NCBI RefSeq assembly: GCF_002849605.1
Contig: NZ_NPIB01000001.1
Location: 124,001-188,000, forward strand
DNA length: 64,000 nt
Reading direction: 5' to 3'
DNA from: Photobacterium carnosum
GTDB lineage: Bacteria > Pseudomonadota > Gammaproteobacteria > Enterobacterales > Vibrionaceae
Shown: piece by piece, positions 11,386-21,417 of the stretch
Position numbering within the stretch: position 1 is the first letter of the stretch
Layout of the letters: each line of letters begins with the position of its first letter
Position numbers and translations under genes: made by a program
The notes under the pieces: generated by a model
Told to the model about the DNA's origin: nothing
What the model saw: only the letters and a program-made list of their open reading frames with translations
Database searches by the model: none

Positions 11386-11420
11386 AGCCAGAGGAAACAC
11401 TGTATAACTCTGGCTTTTTT
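11386..11420 (+). terminator. terminator of elyC
   Basis: Stem AGCCAGAG/CTCTGGCT (11386-11393 with 11408-11415), 14-base loop, then a run of T. It is 36 bases after the elyC stop. Confidence 0.8.
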
Positions 11421-11563
11421 AAGCTAACCTTATTTTTAGCATCATTATTAAACTCATGCTGTTCTAGTATTATTTTTATCTCATTATTTTATTCTAATCT
11501 CAGCATGCTTTACTGCATTTCATGATAAAATAATGACTTATTACTTAACAAAGAATTTAATTC

Positions 11564-11800
11564 ATGAAACTTTTAATCCGTAGCCTTTCTCGCAGTACCA
11601 CTGAAGATCAAATTCATAAAATGTTTGAAGAATTTGGCAAAATTAGTGCGTGTAATCTTGTATTAGACGAAAAAACAGGTAAATCAAAAGGATTTGCATT
11701 TGTTGAAATGGCTGATGATGAGCAAGCGACTCGCGCAATGAAAGCTCTTCATGAAATGATGGTTGATAAAAGCCGTATCCGTGTAAAAATTGCTGAATAA
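11564..11800 (+). CDS. small stand-alone RRM RNA-binding protein
   Basis: A 78-residue protein made of a single RNA-recognition motif. RNP2 is KLLIRSL (residues 2-8) and RNP1 is KGFAFVEM (42-49), with the aromatic residues used for RNA stacking kept in RNP1. Such single-RRM proteins are known in cyanobacteria and many marine gammaproteobacteria, where some respond to cold, but RNA targets here are unknown. No strong ribosome site is visible before the ATG. It is flanked by terminators on both sides, so it is monocistronic. Confidence 0.9.
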   Translation: MKLLIRSLSRSTTEDQIHKMFEEFGKISACNLVLDEKTGKSKGFAFVEMADDEQATRAMKALHEMMVDKSRIRVKIAE

Positions 11801-11825
11801 TCCAATATTGGCTTTATTTAGAAAC

Positions 11826-11857
11826 AAAAAACCGAGTAAATAATACTCGGTTTTTTT
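11826..11857. terminator. bidirectional terminator between the RRM gene and kdsB
   Basis: Stem ACCGAGTA/TACTCGGT flanked by A-run and T-run, between two convergent genes. Confidence 0.88.
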
Positions 11858-11895
11858 ATGCCAATAATATTCTTTTTGCGAACTAACTATTTCTG

Positions 11896-12642
11896 TTAAC
11901 TCACTAATTGACGTACCTTTTCTAAATCTTCTAATGTATCAACCCCTGCTGGCGGTGCATCAATAGCAACATCAACATGAATTTTTTCACCATACCAAAG
12001 CACGCGAAGTTGCTCTAATGATTCAATCTGTTCTAGTGGGCTTGGCTGCCAATTAATGTAGGTATTAATAAACCCTGCACGATAAGCGTAAATTCCAATA
12101 TGACGCAGTATATTATGATGAACAATCCGCGGTTGCTTAGCAAAATTATCACGATCCCAAGGAATAGCAGCGCGACTAAAATACAATGCGTAACCGTCTT
12201 TATCCGTCACCACTTTTACTGCGTTAGGATTAAAGATTTCATCATGAAGATCAATCTCTACCGCTAATGTTGCCATTGGTGCATTGAAATTCGCAATATT
12301 ATCTGCAACTTGACGAATAATTGTATCTGGAATGAGCGGCTCATCACCTTGCACATTCACCACAATATGATCATCTGCAAGTTGATATTTAGCAACCACC
12401 TCAGCCAAACGCTCGGTACCTGATTGATGATCAGTTCGGGTTAAACATACCTCACCACCAAAACTATGTACCACATCGACAATACGTTGATCATCAGTCG
12501 CAACAATGACCTGATCGGCACCAGATTTACATGCTTGTTCGTAAACCCATTGCACCATCGGTTTACCTGCAATATCAGCTAACGGTTTACCAGGTAAACG
12601 TGTTGATTGATAACGAGCAGGAATAATAACAGTAAAGGCCAT
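11896..12642 (-). CDS. kdsB: KdsB, CMP-KDO synthetase
   Basis: Activates 3-deoxy-D-manno-octulosonate with CTP to CMP-KDO for the lipid A inner core, in the cytoplasm. The 248 residues carry the nucleotide-binding signature [15 protein letters not shown] at 7-21 and [11 protein letters not shown] further on. Its ATG overlaps the stop of ycaR by one base (TAATG), so it is the last gene of an LPS-related operon running msbA-lpxK-ycaR-kdsB, the E. coli order. Confidence 0.96.
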   Translation of the reverse strand: MAFTVIIPARYQSTRLPGKPLADIAGKPMVQWVYEQACKSGADQVIVATDDQRIVDVVHSFGGEVCLTRTDHQSGTERLAEVVAKYQLADDHIVVNVQGDEPLIPDTIIRQVADNIANFNAPMATLAVEIDLHDEIFNPNAVKVVTDKDGYALYFSRAAIPWDRDNFAKQPRIVHHNILRHIGIYAYRAGFINTYINWQPSPLEQIESLEQLRVLWYGEKIHVDVAIDAPPAGVDTLEDLEKVRQLVS

Positions 12643-12821
12643 TACTTAACCTCATCAGAACTTAATGTACGCGCTTCTGAATCAAGTAGAACAGGAATAC
12701 CATCATCGATAGGATAAGCAAGACGATCAAACTTACACACTAATTCATTATTTTCTTTATCGAAATTCAATTTGCCTTTACATACAGGGCAAGCAACGAT
12801 TTCAAGCAGACGGTGATCCAT
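12642..12821 (-). CDS. ycaR: YcaR, Trm112-like small protein
   Basis: A 59-residue protein, [18 protein letters not shown] at the start, with a CPVC zinc-knuckle-like pair (residues 11-14), a third cysteine at 29 and a [11 protein letters not shown] segment. It belongs to the Trm112/YcaR family, small folds that in other organisms stabilise methyltransferases; the bacterial role beside lpxK and kdsB is not established. It overlaps the lpxK end by 20 bases and kdsB by one base. Confidence 0.9.
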   Translation of the reverse strand: MDHRLLEIVACPVCKGKLNFDKENNELVCKFDRLAYPIDDGIPVLLDSEARTLSSDEVK

Positions 12822-13836
12822 ACTTTTCCTTAACCTCTATAATCTGTTTAATTATGGCTGATGCTTGTGGCTCAGAGATAACTGCATCAACAGGCAGATA
12901 CCACCAATTATCCTCAGCGAATGGGTAACACTTTACCGCATCTTTTTCAGTCATGACTAAATGTTGCCCTTGTTGGGCTAACTCTAATAATGTTTGATGA
13001 GTAAATGCTTGATGATCAGCAAAAGGCTGACATACAACAGGCTTTACTCCTAACGTATCTAATGTCGCAAAAAATCGTGGGGGATGACCAATACCCGCCA
13101 TTGCAATGACCGACGCTAACGATGTAGCCGCACAACGGGCACCGGTTTTAATATTAATTAATTCTGATGGTGATAAATGCATTGTCGCTTCATTAGCGTG
13201 AGCGATGCCACCATTACAAATAAGGAAATCAACATCATTTAAACGCTGACATGATTCTCGTAACGGGCCTAATGGCAATAATTGCTGATTACCAAATCGA
13301 CGTTTACCATCAATAACGACTAATTCAAGATCGCGCTCAAGAGCATAGTGCTGTAAACCATCATCAGTAATGATGACATCAATATCATGCTTCAATAGCA
13401 GTTTTACTGCCTCGCTTCGAACCGGGGCAACCGCAACAGGCACGCCAGTTCTACGACGAATCAATACTGGTTCATCACCAGCAAGATCAGTACTGGTATC
13501 ACTCTCGACAAAATACGGATAATACGGCGCTTTACCACCATAACCACGTGAAACGACACCAGGTTTTAATCCTTGCGCTAAGAGTTGCTCTACCAACCAG
13601 ATCACGACAGGTGTTTTACCATTACCACCAGCAGTAATATTACCAACAATAACCACGGGTACTGGCGCTCGATATGCTACTTTTTTACCGTTAACATACT
13701 GCTGCCGCTTACGACGACTAATCATGCCAAACAGTTGACTGAGGGGCCACAATAATGGCCACAACAGTAAATAAGCAATTCTCGCTTTACCTTTAAGCGC
13801 AGATTGATACCACAGAGCCTCAATAATAGCTGCCAC
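12802..13836 (-). CDS. lpxK: LpxK, tetraacyldisaccharide 4'-kinase
   Basis: Phosphorylates the 4' position of the lipid A disaccharide at the inner membrane. It starts with GTG (complement of 13834-13836), two bases after the msbA stop, giving 344 residues. An N-terminal hydrophobic anchor (about 21-40) is followed by the P-loop [12 protein letters not shown] at residues 65-76, then [16 protein letters not shown] and TDDGLQHY, all family hallmarks. Tight packing with msbA and ycaR indicates one transcript. Confidence 0.95.
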   Translation of the reverse strand: MAAIIEALWYQSALKGKARIAYLLLWPLLWPLSQLFGMISRRKRQQYVNGKKVAYRAPVPVVIVGNITAGGNGKTPVVIWLVEQLLAQGLKPGVVSRGYGGKAPYYPYFVESDTSTDLAGDEPVLIRRRTGVPVAVAPVRSEAVKLLLKHDIDVIITDDGLQHYALERDLELVVIDGKRRFGNQQLLPLGPLRESCQRLNDVDFLICNGGIAHANEATMHLSPSELINIKTGARCAATSLASVIAMAGIGHPPRFFATLDTLGVKPVVCQPFADHQAFTHQTLLELAQQGQHLVMTEKDAVKCYPFAEDNWWYLPVDAVISEPQASAIIKQIIEVKEKYGSPSA

Positions 13837-13838
13837 AA

Positions 13839-15596
13839 TTAATCACCAAATTGAATACGATGAAGTTGCGCATAGGCACCATTTAGGCTAATTAATTCGC
13901 CATGTGTGCCACGTTCAATGATTTCACCATCATCGACCACTAAAATTTGATCCGCTTTTTCAATCGTTGATAGGCGGTGAGCAATAACTAAAACAGTACG
14001 ATCTTTTTGCAGCTCATCCAGTGCCTGTTGAATTGCACGTTCTGACTCAGTATCCAAAGCAGACGTCGCTTCATCGAGCACTAACACTGGCGCATTACGT
14101 AATAACGCACGAGCAATAGCAAGACGCTGGCGTTGACCACCCGATAAACTCACACCATTTTCGCCAATAATAGTATCAAGCCCATGCTCCATGTTTTTAA
14201 TAAAGTCCATTGCATAAGCAAGCTCAGCGACACGTTCAATATCAGCACGGGTATAAGCATCACCACCTGCGTAAGCAATATTATTTGCAATCGTGTCATT
14301 AAACAAATGAACACTTTGCGATACTACCGCAACTTGGGAACGTAAATTTGACAAGGTGTAATCTTGAATATCAATATTATCTAAATGTAGATCGCCCGAA
14401 TCGATATCGTAAAAACGCGTCAATAAGTTAGCAATAGTACTTTTACCTGACCCTGAGCGCCCAACAAGAGCAATGGTTTTACCCGCAGGAAGTTCAAAGC
14501 TTACATTACGTAACGCAGGTGTATCTTTCGTTGGGTAAGTAAAAGTAACATCTTTTACTGATACATCACCTTTTACGCGTTCAACTTCATGCTTACCATG
14601 ATCTTTTTCTGTATCTAAATCCATTAAATCAAACAATGTATGACAAGCAGCCATACCACGTTGAAATTGAGAGGTAACATTCGTTAATGATTTAAGTGGA
14701 CGCATTAAGCCAAACATTGCACCAAATACGACAGCAAAAGTACCCGGCGTTAATGAATCACGTAATGATGGTGTATTAGCAAGAATTAACACCACAACCA
14801 ATGCTGAAGAAGCAATAAGTTGGATAATAGGGTTAGCAATCGCCTGTGCAGAGACCAATTTCATGGATTGGCGACGCATTAAATTACTTACATAATCAAA
14901 ACGTTCTTTTTCAACCTGCTGCCCGCCGTAACTTAATACGACTTTATGACCTTTTAGCATTTGCTCAGCTGATGAGGTAACAGAACCCATTGCATCTTGC
15001 ATATTACGTGAGATCTTACGGAAACGTTTTGAAACAATGCCAATGCTGATAGCAACAACAGGGGCGATAACAATCAAAATAGCGGATAACTGCCAGCTAT
15101 TCCAAAACATCAATACCATTAAACCAATGATCGAAGCACCTTCACGAACAATACTGACTAATGCACCACTCGTCGCAGAGGCAACCTGTTCAGAGTCATA
15201 AGTAATACGTGATAATAATGCACCTGACGCTTCTTTATCAAAAAATGCTACTGGCATTTTCATGAAATGTTGAAATAACCGCCGACGCAGGCTCATTACA
15301 ACATTACCAGAAACCCATGATAAACAATAAGTTGACACAAAACCACTTGCACCACGCATGATCATTAAGCCAACCAGATAGATGGGCATCATGGCAAGAA
15401 AGCCTGAATCTATGTTATCAAAACCACCAAAACTTTTATCAAGTAACGGTTTGATCATTGATAACATTAAGGTATCACCCGCCGCATTAATGATCAGTGC
15501 AATAACAGCAACAATAATGCCTGCTTTATAGCTCTTGATATAAGGCCACAGTCTTTTATAAGTATCTTTGGTTGATTTTTCTGTTAATTGCGTCAT
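13839..15596 (-). CDS. msbA: MsbA, lipid A-core flippase (ABC transporter)
   Basis: Homodimeric half-transporter that flips lipid A-core across the inner membrane. I prefer the ATG at 15596 (585 residues, beginning [11 protein letters not shown]). The frame can be extended three codons to a TTG, and neither start has a well-spaced ribosome site. Six transmembrane helices fill the first about 310 residues. The nucleotide-binding domain shows Walker [10 protein letters not shown] near residue 375, signature [15 protein letters not shown] and Walker B VLVLDEAT. It is followed immediately by lpxK. Confidence 0.95.
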   Translation of the reverse strand: MTQLTEKSTKDTYKRLWPYIKSYKAGIIVAVIALIINAAGDTLMLSMIKPLLDKSFGGFDNIDSGFLAMMPIYLVGLMIMRGASGFVSTYCLSWVSGNVVMSLRRRLFQHFMKMPVAFFDKEASGALLSRITYDSEQVASATSGALVSIVREGASIIGLMVLMFWNSWQLSAILIVIAPVVAISIGIVSKRFRKISRNMQDAMGSVTSSAEQMLKGHKVVLSYGGQQVEKERFDYVSNLMRRQSMKLVSAQAIANPIIQLIASSALVVVLILANTPSLRDSLTPGTFAVVFGAMFGLMRPLKSLTNVTSQFQRGMAACHTLFDLMDLDTEKDHGKHEVERVKGDVSVKDVTFTYPTKDTPALRNVSFELPAGKTIALVGRSGSGKSTIANLLTRFYDIDSGDLHLDNIDIQDYTLSNLRSQVAVVSQSVHLFNDTIANNIAYAGGDAYTRADIERVAELAYAMDFIKNMEHGLDTIIGENGVSLSGGQRQRLAIARALLRNAPVLVLDEATSALDTESERAIQQALDELQKDRTVLVIAHRLSTIEKADQILVVDDGEIIERGTHGELISLNGAYAQLHRIQFGD

Positions 15597-15736
15597 GAAT
15601 GCCAATTTTGATGAAATACAATCTTCCTATTCTACCCTTAAGATTGCTATCAACCAAATTTGTCCACAATCCTTTTCTCTTAAACTACTTTTTATGCTCA
15701 TAAAAACGACACTAAATACCATTAATATTCATTATT

Positions 15737-18034
15737 TTATTCTTTAGCTAACCATTGTGGCCGATACCATGCTTGAGAGTAATGATAACGTTGTTGTTTA
15801 ACGCTGTAGTTATTTGGGCTCATGATTATAGATACTTGACCACTATCTTGGGTACTAATCCAATTTACATTATTAGCTTGATACCGTTTTTTTATCATCA
15901 TTGACGGTAAACCCCATGGATTGAAATGCCCAATTGATACAACGGCTAATGATGGTTTGACTGCATCAAGTAAAGTTTGTGTTGAAGAAGTGCTGCTACC
16001 GTGATGTGGCACTACGATAATATCGGCTTGCCAATCTTGCACCTGCGTTAACATAACTAACTCAGACTTAGCATCAATATCTCCGGTTAATAATACACTT
16101 GGACCGCTGCCATCCACTGGTTGAATATGAATAACACAAGAATCTGAGTTTGTTGCTCGATCTGTGGTAGCTGGCGGCCATTTAACTGAGAATTCAAGTC
16201 CCTGCCATTGCCATTTTTGTCCCATAACACAGGCTAAAAAGCCATCACGTTGATCACTACTGTATTTTTCTAGAGGTTGATAACGCTGTATAAGATAATC
16301 ACTGCCTCCAGCATGATCATTATCAGAATGACTTAAAACAAGCCCATCAACAGCTGATATTCCTTTATAAGCTAATATCGGTTCAATAATTGATTGTGCA
16401 ATACTTTTTCCCTCCCAAGCATTACCCGTATCATAAATAAATACCCGCTGCTGTTTTTCTATTAAAATAGCTAATCCATGACCGACATCTAATATCTTCA
16501 TCGTCCATTGTGATTGATCACTCTTTCTATTCTCCCACCACCCACTGCATGCAATAAAAATAATACTGAAGTAAAACCAACGAAAATACTTCAATGGTAA
16601 TAATGGCCATACAACAATCATTACCGCAATCATCACTAACAGTGGCGTTATTGAAGCCGATAACATCATCCATGCACCATTACTCCATGCCGCAACGTTT
16701 AAAATGGGTGTTAATGAAAAATCAGCCAATAACCAAAACAATGATGATAACCACGGCCACCCTACGGTTATCACACCAATCAAGACTAAAGGTACGGTAA
16801 TAAAACTAAGCCAAGGAACCGCAATTAAATTAGTTAATGGTGCCGCAAGAGAAACACCACCAAACCACCACCATTGAATGGGCAACATTAATAACAATAA
16901 ATATCCCTGAACCTTAAATAAAGACTTTATGCGTTGATACCATCGTTGTTGCCAAGACAATGTTGTCATTGTCGGTGAATTTTCAATAATAAACATAATT
17001 AAGAAAATAATAACCGCACCAAATGACAGCCAGAATCCTGCGCTGTAACTCACAAAAGGATCCCATGACAAACACAAACCTAACGTGACTAATAATATTT
17101 GCCAAGGTCGCCAATTAATTGCAGTAATGCGTAAAACACCCACGATTAAGCACATTAATAACGCACGAATTGTCGGTAAGCTAAATCCTGCAAGCCATGC
17201 GTATCCAAAAGCAAATAACAGCCCGCACAGCAAAGGTAGCCATAACCAATAACCCGTTTGCGGTAAACATAATCGTAATAAATAACCTATCCACCACCCG
17301 ATAAGCATCGCCAACCCAATATGCAATCCTGAAATGGCTAATAAATGCGCCAACCCACTATCACGTAAATCAATCCAGTCCTGCGCTTCAAGCCCTTCTC
17401 TTAATCCAAAGGTTAAAGCCGTTAAATAACTTTGATGACGAGTATTTTTTAGTAAGGGGGTTACGTTATCTAACCATTGCTGGCGAAATGATATTGAAGA
17501 TGACAATCGCGTCGGTAATCCATTAGCATTGATAACAACTGCGCGACCATGAATACTGCGGCTTAATGCGTATCGCTCACGATCGAAACCCGCTTGATTA
17601 ACACGCCCAACAATACGACTCAACCTAACAGGCAAGCGCCATATTTGTCCTTGTTTTAATCTTGGTGCATCTTTCCAAAAAACCATCAGACGTAATGGCA
17701 ATACAAAATCAACATTAGGTGAATGTAAATTTAGCACCTTTACTTCAAAATACTCCGTGGGTATATTTTCATTAAAAAGCGTACTAATGCTTACATCTAT
17801 GATAGTATTAGAGCTGTTTATTGGAATACTATCAATATTGTTAATATATTGATTAGCATCAAAAACAGCCCAGAATATAGCAAGTGAAAAGCAAATAAAA
17901 ATAACACTTCGATACACCATAAACACAATGACACCAACGACTATTATTAATAGTAAATACCCATACGGTGGCAACGTGTTAAAGAGATGTAACGACAGAT
18001 AACCGCTTATGCTTGCTATAAATATTTGAACCAT
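15737..18034 (-). CDS. comEC: ComEC/Rec2 family DNA uptake channel
   Basis: Inner-membrane channel that carries single-stranded DNA into the cytoplasm during natural transformation. The 765-residue protein has N-terminal hydrophobic segments, a soluble OB-like region (about 60-190), the multi-span competence domain starting HLLAISGLHIGLA, and a C-terminal metallo-beta-lactamase-like domain with SHSDNDHAGG near residue 570 and VPHHGSSTSS later. It is upstream of msbA on the same strand (140 bases apart), the usual ycaI-msbA-lpxK arrangement. Intact, so competence is plausible if pili and regulators exist elsewhere. Confidence 0.92.
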   Translation of the reverse strand: MVQIFIASISGYLSLHLFNTLPPYGYLLLIIVVGVIVFMVYRSVIFICFSLAIFWAVFDANQYINNIDSIPINSSNTIIDVSISTLFNENIPTEYFEVKVLNLHSPNVDFVLPLRLMVFWKDAPRLKQGQIWRLPVRLSRIVGRVNQAGFDRERYALSRSIHGRAVVINANGLPTRLSSSISFRQQWLDNVTPLLKNTRHQSYLTALTFGLREGLEAQDWIDLRDSGLAHLLAISGLHIGLAMLIGWWIGYLLRLCLPQTGYWLWLPLLCGLLFAFGYAWLAGFSLPTIRALLMCLIVGVLRITAINWRPWQILLVTLGLCLSWDPFVSYSAGFWLSFGAVIIFLIMFIIENSPTMTTLSWQQRWYQRIKSLFKVQGYLLLLMLPIQWWWFGGVSLAAPLTNLIAVPWLSFITVPLVLIGVITVGWPWLSSLFWLLADFSLTPILNVAAWSNGAWMMLSASITPLLVMIAVMIVVWPLLPLKYFRWFYFSIIFIACSGWWENRKSDQSQWTMKILDVGHGLAILIEKQQRVFIYDTGNAWEGKSIAQSIIEPILAYKGISAVDGLVLSHSDNDHAGGSDYLIQRYQPLEKYSSDQRDGFLACVMGQKWQWQGLEFSVKWPPATTDRATNSDSCVIHIQPVDGSGPSVLLTGDIDAKSELVMLTQVQDWQADIIVVPHHGSSTSSTQTLLDAVKPSLAVVSIGHFNPWGLPSMMIKKRYQANNVNWISTQDSGQVSIIMSPNNYSVKQQRYHYSQAWYRPQWLAKE

Positions 18035-18063
18035 ATGGCTTTAGCCAGTCAAAAAAAAATATT

Positions 18064-18588
18064 ATGCCAAGACATTTCATTAAAAAATTTCTGCCTAGCC
18101 ATGAAGTCATTAAACGCCAAAAAGCGTTAAAAATATTTGGCAATGTACTTTATAACCCTAATCTATGGTGTCTAAACCGTCGCTCTGCGTCTGGTGCTTT
18201 TGCTGTTGGGTTATTCATGGCTTTTGTCCCTCTTCCAAGTCAAATGTTGATGGCTGCTGGTCTCGCTATTATGTTTGGCGTGAACTTACCTTTATCCGTC
18301 GCACTCGTATGGGTCAGTAATCCCGTCACGATGCCCGTACTTTTTTATGGCGCTTATAAGCTAGGTGCCTGGGTACTGCATAGTCCTGATGTTGGCTTTC
18401 ATTTTGAGTTAACATGGGATTTCCTTTTAAATCAAATGAGCCAAATTGGCCCACCGTTCTTATTAGGTTGCTTTATTTGCAGTGTTCTAAGTGCATCTAT
18501 TGGCTATTTTGGTATTCGATGGCTATGGCGCTATTCAGTCGTACGTAGTTGGAATCGCCGTAAATTTCGGATTCCAAAAACACGTTAA
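18064..18588 (+). CDS. DUF2062 membrane protein
   Basis: A 174-residue protein with a basic N-terminus (KKFLPSHEVIKRQKALK), then hydrophobic segments around residues 45-110 and 135-160 and a basic C-terminal tail (RKFRIPKTR). The central motif SASGAFAVGLFMAFVPLPSQM marks the DUF2062 family, integral membrane proteins of unknown function. It is divergent from comEC, with only 29 bases between the two start codons, so the promoters must overlap neighbouring coding DNA or each other. Confidence 0.85.
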   Translation: MPRHFIKKFLPSHEVIKRQKALKIFGNVLYNPNLWCLNRRSASGAFAVGLFMAFVPLPSQMLMAAGLAIMFGVNLPLSVALVWVSNPVTMPVLFYGAYKLGAWVLHSPDVGFHFELTWDFLLNQMSQIGPPFLLGCFICSVLSASIGYFGIRWLWRYSVVRSWNRRKFRIPKTR

Positions 18589-18603
18589 CTGTAATTTTGT
18601 TAT

Positions 18604-18640
18604 AACAATAAAACTCTGTAATTGCGGAGTTTTATTGTTA
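18604..18640 (+). terminator. likely terminator of the DUF2062 gene
   Basis: A 13-bp perfect inverted repeat (AACAATAAAACTC with its complement at 18627-18639) around a 10-base loop, 15 bases after the stop. T-rich in the 3' arm but with no long T-run beyond it. Confidence 0.6.
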
Positions 18641-18890
18641 ACTCCCCTTTCTTTGAGAAACTACCTCCATCATTTCACTTTCTAGATAGTCAATTTTTCA
18701 CAATTACTCGATCTAACGCACATTTATTTTTCTTATAACGGCATCAAAAACTTATATTGCTAATTAGTTGCACTTAATTCCTAGTAATTGTTATTGTTCA
18801 GTCTACTATTTAAAAATAGAATACAGCCTTAAATAGCAGTAACTTATTGCCAGCTGATAAGCATTAATATTTTAATTAAAGGGAAATAAA
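18641..18890. other. intergenic region upstream of the HdeD-like gene
   Basis: AT-rich sequence without an ORF. The only clear signal is the ribosome site AAAGGGAAA just before the ATG at 18891. No strong promoter motif or repeat could be singled out by eye. Confidence 0.5.
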
Positions 18891-19448
18891 ATGGAAAATC
18901 CAGTAAAGAATTTACTCACAAAAGGTTGGAAGTGGTTTGTTGTCGTTGGGGTTATTGTTGCTTTAGCCGGTATTTTTGCAATTAGCTTGCCCGTTGCAGC
19001 AGGCATGACAATCACAACAATTATTGGCGTGATCTTCTTAGTCATAGGTTTAGTACAGGTTTACCACACCTTTAGTATTCCACAATGGAAAACTAAAATT
19101 TGGTATGTCATCAGTGCGCTATTTTATCTTCTTGGCGGCTTATTCATTCTAGGACAGCCATTCATTGGCTTAGTTACCATTACCGTTCTTATGATCGCCA
19201 CTATGGTATTTAATGGTATTACACGAATGATGTTTGGTTTTAGCAGCCGAGAGCACCTTGCTGGCTGGCGTTGGATTGTTTTCAGTGGTTTATTATCAAC
19301 AATCATTGGTATCTATTTCTTTAATCTAATGCATAACCCTGAATTCTCAATGTCACTATTGGGCATCTTTGTGGGTGTTTCTTTAATTTTTGAAGGTATT
19401 AGCTTTATTTTCATTGGTTCACAAATGAAAAAAGCACTCCTAAAATAA
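18891..19448 (+). CDS. HdeD-family membrane protein
   Basis: A 185-residue inner-membrane protein with about six closely spaced hydrophobic helices and small inverted-repeat-like halves, matching the HdeD/DUF308 family. E. coli HdeD contributes to acid resistance at high cell density, but most relatives are uncharacterised. A good ribosome site (AAAGGGAAATAAA) precedes the ATG. The gene has its own terminator and no close operon partner, so a local role cannot be inferred. Confidence 0.85.
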   Translation: MENPVKNLLTKGWKWFVVVGVIVALAGIFAISLPVAAGMTITTIIGVIFLVIGLVQVYHTFSIPQWKTKIWYVISALFYLLGGLFILGQPFIGLVTITVLMIATMVFNGITRMMFGFSSREHLAGWRWIVFSGLLSTIIGIYFFNLMHNPEFSMSLLGIFVGVSLIFEGISFIFIGSQMKKALLK

Positions 19449-19474
19449 ACACACTCAGCACACAATCATAATTA

Positions 19475-19503
19475 AAGCTTCAGTTAACTACTGAGGCTTT
19501 TTC
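19475..19503 (+). terminator. terminator of the HdeD-like gene
   Basis: Stem AAGCTTCAGT paired with ACTGAGGCTT (one G-T pair) and a T-rich tail, 26 bases after the stop. Confidence 0.8.
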
Positions 19504-19635
19504 TTTATAGATCATAAAGTAATAGGTAAAAAATAGAATTAAAAAAACATTTTCATTACAAAATATTATAAAAACATTGCCTTTGATTATAATTTTAAGT
19601 AAAAGTGTATTTTTGATACTTAGGCGATACTGTTG

Positions 19636-20058
19636 ATGAGTTATCTTACTCTATTTAGCTTACTGCTAAACGCTTTACTAGTAAGCATAACAACTATGGC
19701 AGTGCCTACACCGTGGTATCAATACGACTCTCATCAAGCATCAGAATTTAACATTATAAATAATGAAAAAAACTGGCACGATAATGTCGTAATTTTATCC
19801 AATAATAATCATAAAACACGACAACTATCAAAAATAGACAAGAAGAAATTTGTTCCAGCTCTATATTGTGATAACAATGTCACTAGACAAGCCCACCAAA
19901 TAACAAGTCATTATTCTAAATATCAACGGTATTCACATCTTATTCTTGCTAACTTTCAATACCGTTTTACCCATAGTCGTCGGCAATTACTGTTACTCAA
20001 TTTCCACGACATTTACTTTAATTATGACTCTGACTACAAGGACTACATAGATGCTTGA
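19636..20058 (+). CDS. hypothetical small secreted protein upstream of dedA
   Basis: I do not recognise this 140-residue protein. It has an N-terminal hydrophobic stretch (about residues 4-22) ending in TTMAVPTP, which fits a Sec signal peptide, and a polar, basic mature part rich in Asn, His and Tyr with a single cysteine. The ATG at 19636 is preceded by AGG at 12-14 bases; a TTG one codon earlier is an alternative. It overlaps the following dedA gene by 8 bases, the main argument that it is real and co-transcribed. Base composition resembles the AT-rich neighbourhood. Confidence 0.55.
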   Translation: MSYLTLFSLLLNALLVSITTMAVPTPWYQYDSHQASEFNIINNEKNWHDNVVILSNNNHKTRQLSKIDKKKFVPALYCDNNVTRQAHQITSHYSKYQRYSHLILANFQYRFTHSRRQLLLLNFHDIYFNYDSDYKDYIDA

Positions 20059-20716
20059 TTCATTTGTATCTATTTTTTCAGCGCTATGGCAACAAGATTT
20101 TGCAGCATTACAAAACCCTGAAAGTATTGTAATGATCTATTTTTGTGTCACCTTTGTTATTTGGTTAGAAAGCGCATTTTTACCCGCCGCACCATTACCT
20201 TGCGACAGCATTGTTATTTTATCGGGTACATTAGGTGCTATGGGTATCATTGATTTTAAATTAATCGTATTTTTATTAATTATGGCTTCAGCTATCGGTA
20301 GCTGGCTAGCTTATTTACAAGGCCGCTGGCTAGATCATTTACCTAAAGTGAAACAATGGGTCGAGATGGTTCCGCCTCATCGAATGCAAACAGTAGATAA
20401 ACTATTAATTCGACATGGTGTTGTGGCTTTATTTGCCGCACGATTTATACCCGTTGTACGTTCTTTACTGCCTTTAGTTATGGGCTTTAGAATCAAAAAC
20501 CAAGCACATTTTTTCCGTTTTGCTTGGTTAAGTGCTACTGCTTGGATCTTATTACTAACAGGATTAGGGTATTTATTAACGCTATTACCTGAAAATATCG
20601 CTCGCATAACAACCATGATATTAATGGTGGCACCGTTTATTACCTTGAGTATTGCAATTATTAGTCTGTTTAGTAGTTGGCTAATTAAGCGTATTAAAAA
20701 AAATAATATCGCTTAA
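20051..20716 (+). CDS. DedA-family membrane protein
   Basis: A 221-residue multi-span protein of the DedA superfamily, whose members act in lipid-carrier recycling (undecaprenyl phosphate flipping) or proton-linked transport. The first conserved region reads LESAFLPAAPLPCDSIVILSG, and the family motif ARFIPVVRSLLPLVMG is present near residue 135. It starts within the end of the upstream small gene and has AAGGA about 10 bases before its ATG. Which DedA subgroup it belongs to cannot be settled by eye. Confidence 0.9.
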   Translation: MLDSFVSIFSALWQQDFAALQNPESIVMIYFCVTFVIWLESAFLPAAPLPCDSIVILSGTLGAMGIIDFKLIVFLLIMASAIGSWLAYLQGRWLDHLPKVKQWVEMVPPHRMQTVDKLLIRHGVVALFAARFIPVVRSLLPLVMGFRIKNQAHFFRFAWLSATAWILLLTGLGYLLTLLPENIARITTMILMVAPFITLSIAIISLFSSWLIKRIKKNNIA

Positions 20717-20767
20717 TCTCTCTTTACAAAATCAAGTTACAAAACCGATTTACAAATCAATAGCTAT

Positions 20768-20799
20768 AAAAAAACCCGCTAAATTTAGCGGGTTTTTTA
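20768..20799. terminator. bidirectional terminator between dedA and the outer-membrane protein gene
   Basis: Perfect stem ACCCGCTAAA/TTTAGCGGGT flanked by A-run and T-run between convergent genes. Confidence 0.9.
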
Positions 20800-20821
20800 T
20801 TGTCAATATTCGGGCTAAAAC

Positions 20822-21373
20822 TTAGAAGTAGAAGCGAGTACCGAATACGATGTTAGTTAGGCTGTCTTTCGCTTTACCACTTGAGAACTCAATATCGTCA
20901 GTTGCGATGTTGTAGTTAACTTCTGCACTTAGTGCAACATTAGGGTTGATGAAGTACTTAACACCAGCCGCTAATTTAAGGTTTAGTGCCCAAGAATCAC
21001 CACTTTGACCTAAATCAGAATTAGCACCATCTTTGTTGTTGTAGTTTAGAGCTGCAAGCTCAGTTGCTGCACCAACATAAGGTACCCAGTTAGTAGTGTT
21101 AACAAAGTTGTATTCAGTGAATACACCTAGTTTACCACTAACTGCATCATTTTCGTCTTTAGCTGCAACAGAAGCAGTACCACCTAGCTCCCAGTTGTCT
21201 TTAATAAATGTACCGTAAGAACCGTTTAAGTTCAGATCCCAACCACTACCTAGTTTAGCGTTACCTTGAATACCAATTTCTTGTGTACCAGCTGGAAGTT
21301 GAACAGCTGCTTGTGCAGCAACAGGAGCCATTACAGCAAAAGCTACTAATAAACCTAGTGCATTCTTTTTCAT
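20822..21373 (-). CDS. small outer-membrane beta-barrel protein
   Basis: A 183-residue exported protein. Residues 1-22 form a Sec signal peptide ending in VAAQA-A. The mature part alternates polar and hydrophobic residues in strands (WDLNLNGSYGTF, WALNLKLAAGVKYF, VALSAEVNYNI) and ends in FGTRFYF, the C-terminal phenylalanine pattern recognised by the BAM machinery. The likely fold is an 8-stranded OmpX/OmpA-like barrel; it lacks a peptidoglycan-binding domain. Codons are mostly common ones, suggesting high expression. The ligand or role is unknown, and I would not assign a gene name. An unusually long regulatory-looking region lies upstream. Confidence 0.85.
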   Translation of the reverse strand: MKKNALGLLVAFAVMAPVAAQAAVQLPAGTQEIGIQGNAKLGSGWDLNLNGSYGTFIKDNWELGGTASVAAKDENDAVSGKLGVFTEYNFVNTTNWVPYVGAATELAALNYNNKDGANSDLGQSGDSWALNLKLAAGVKYFINPNVALSAEVNYNIATDDIEFSSGKAKDSLTNIVFGTRFYF

Positions 21374-21417
21374 TTTAATTCCTAATTGTTTTATTTATTA
21401 ACAAATCGCTGTCTATT

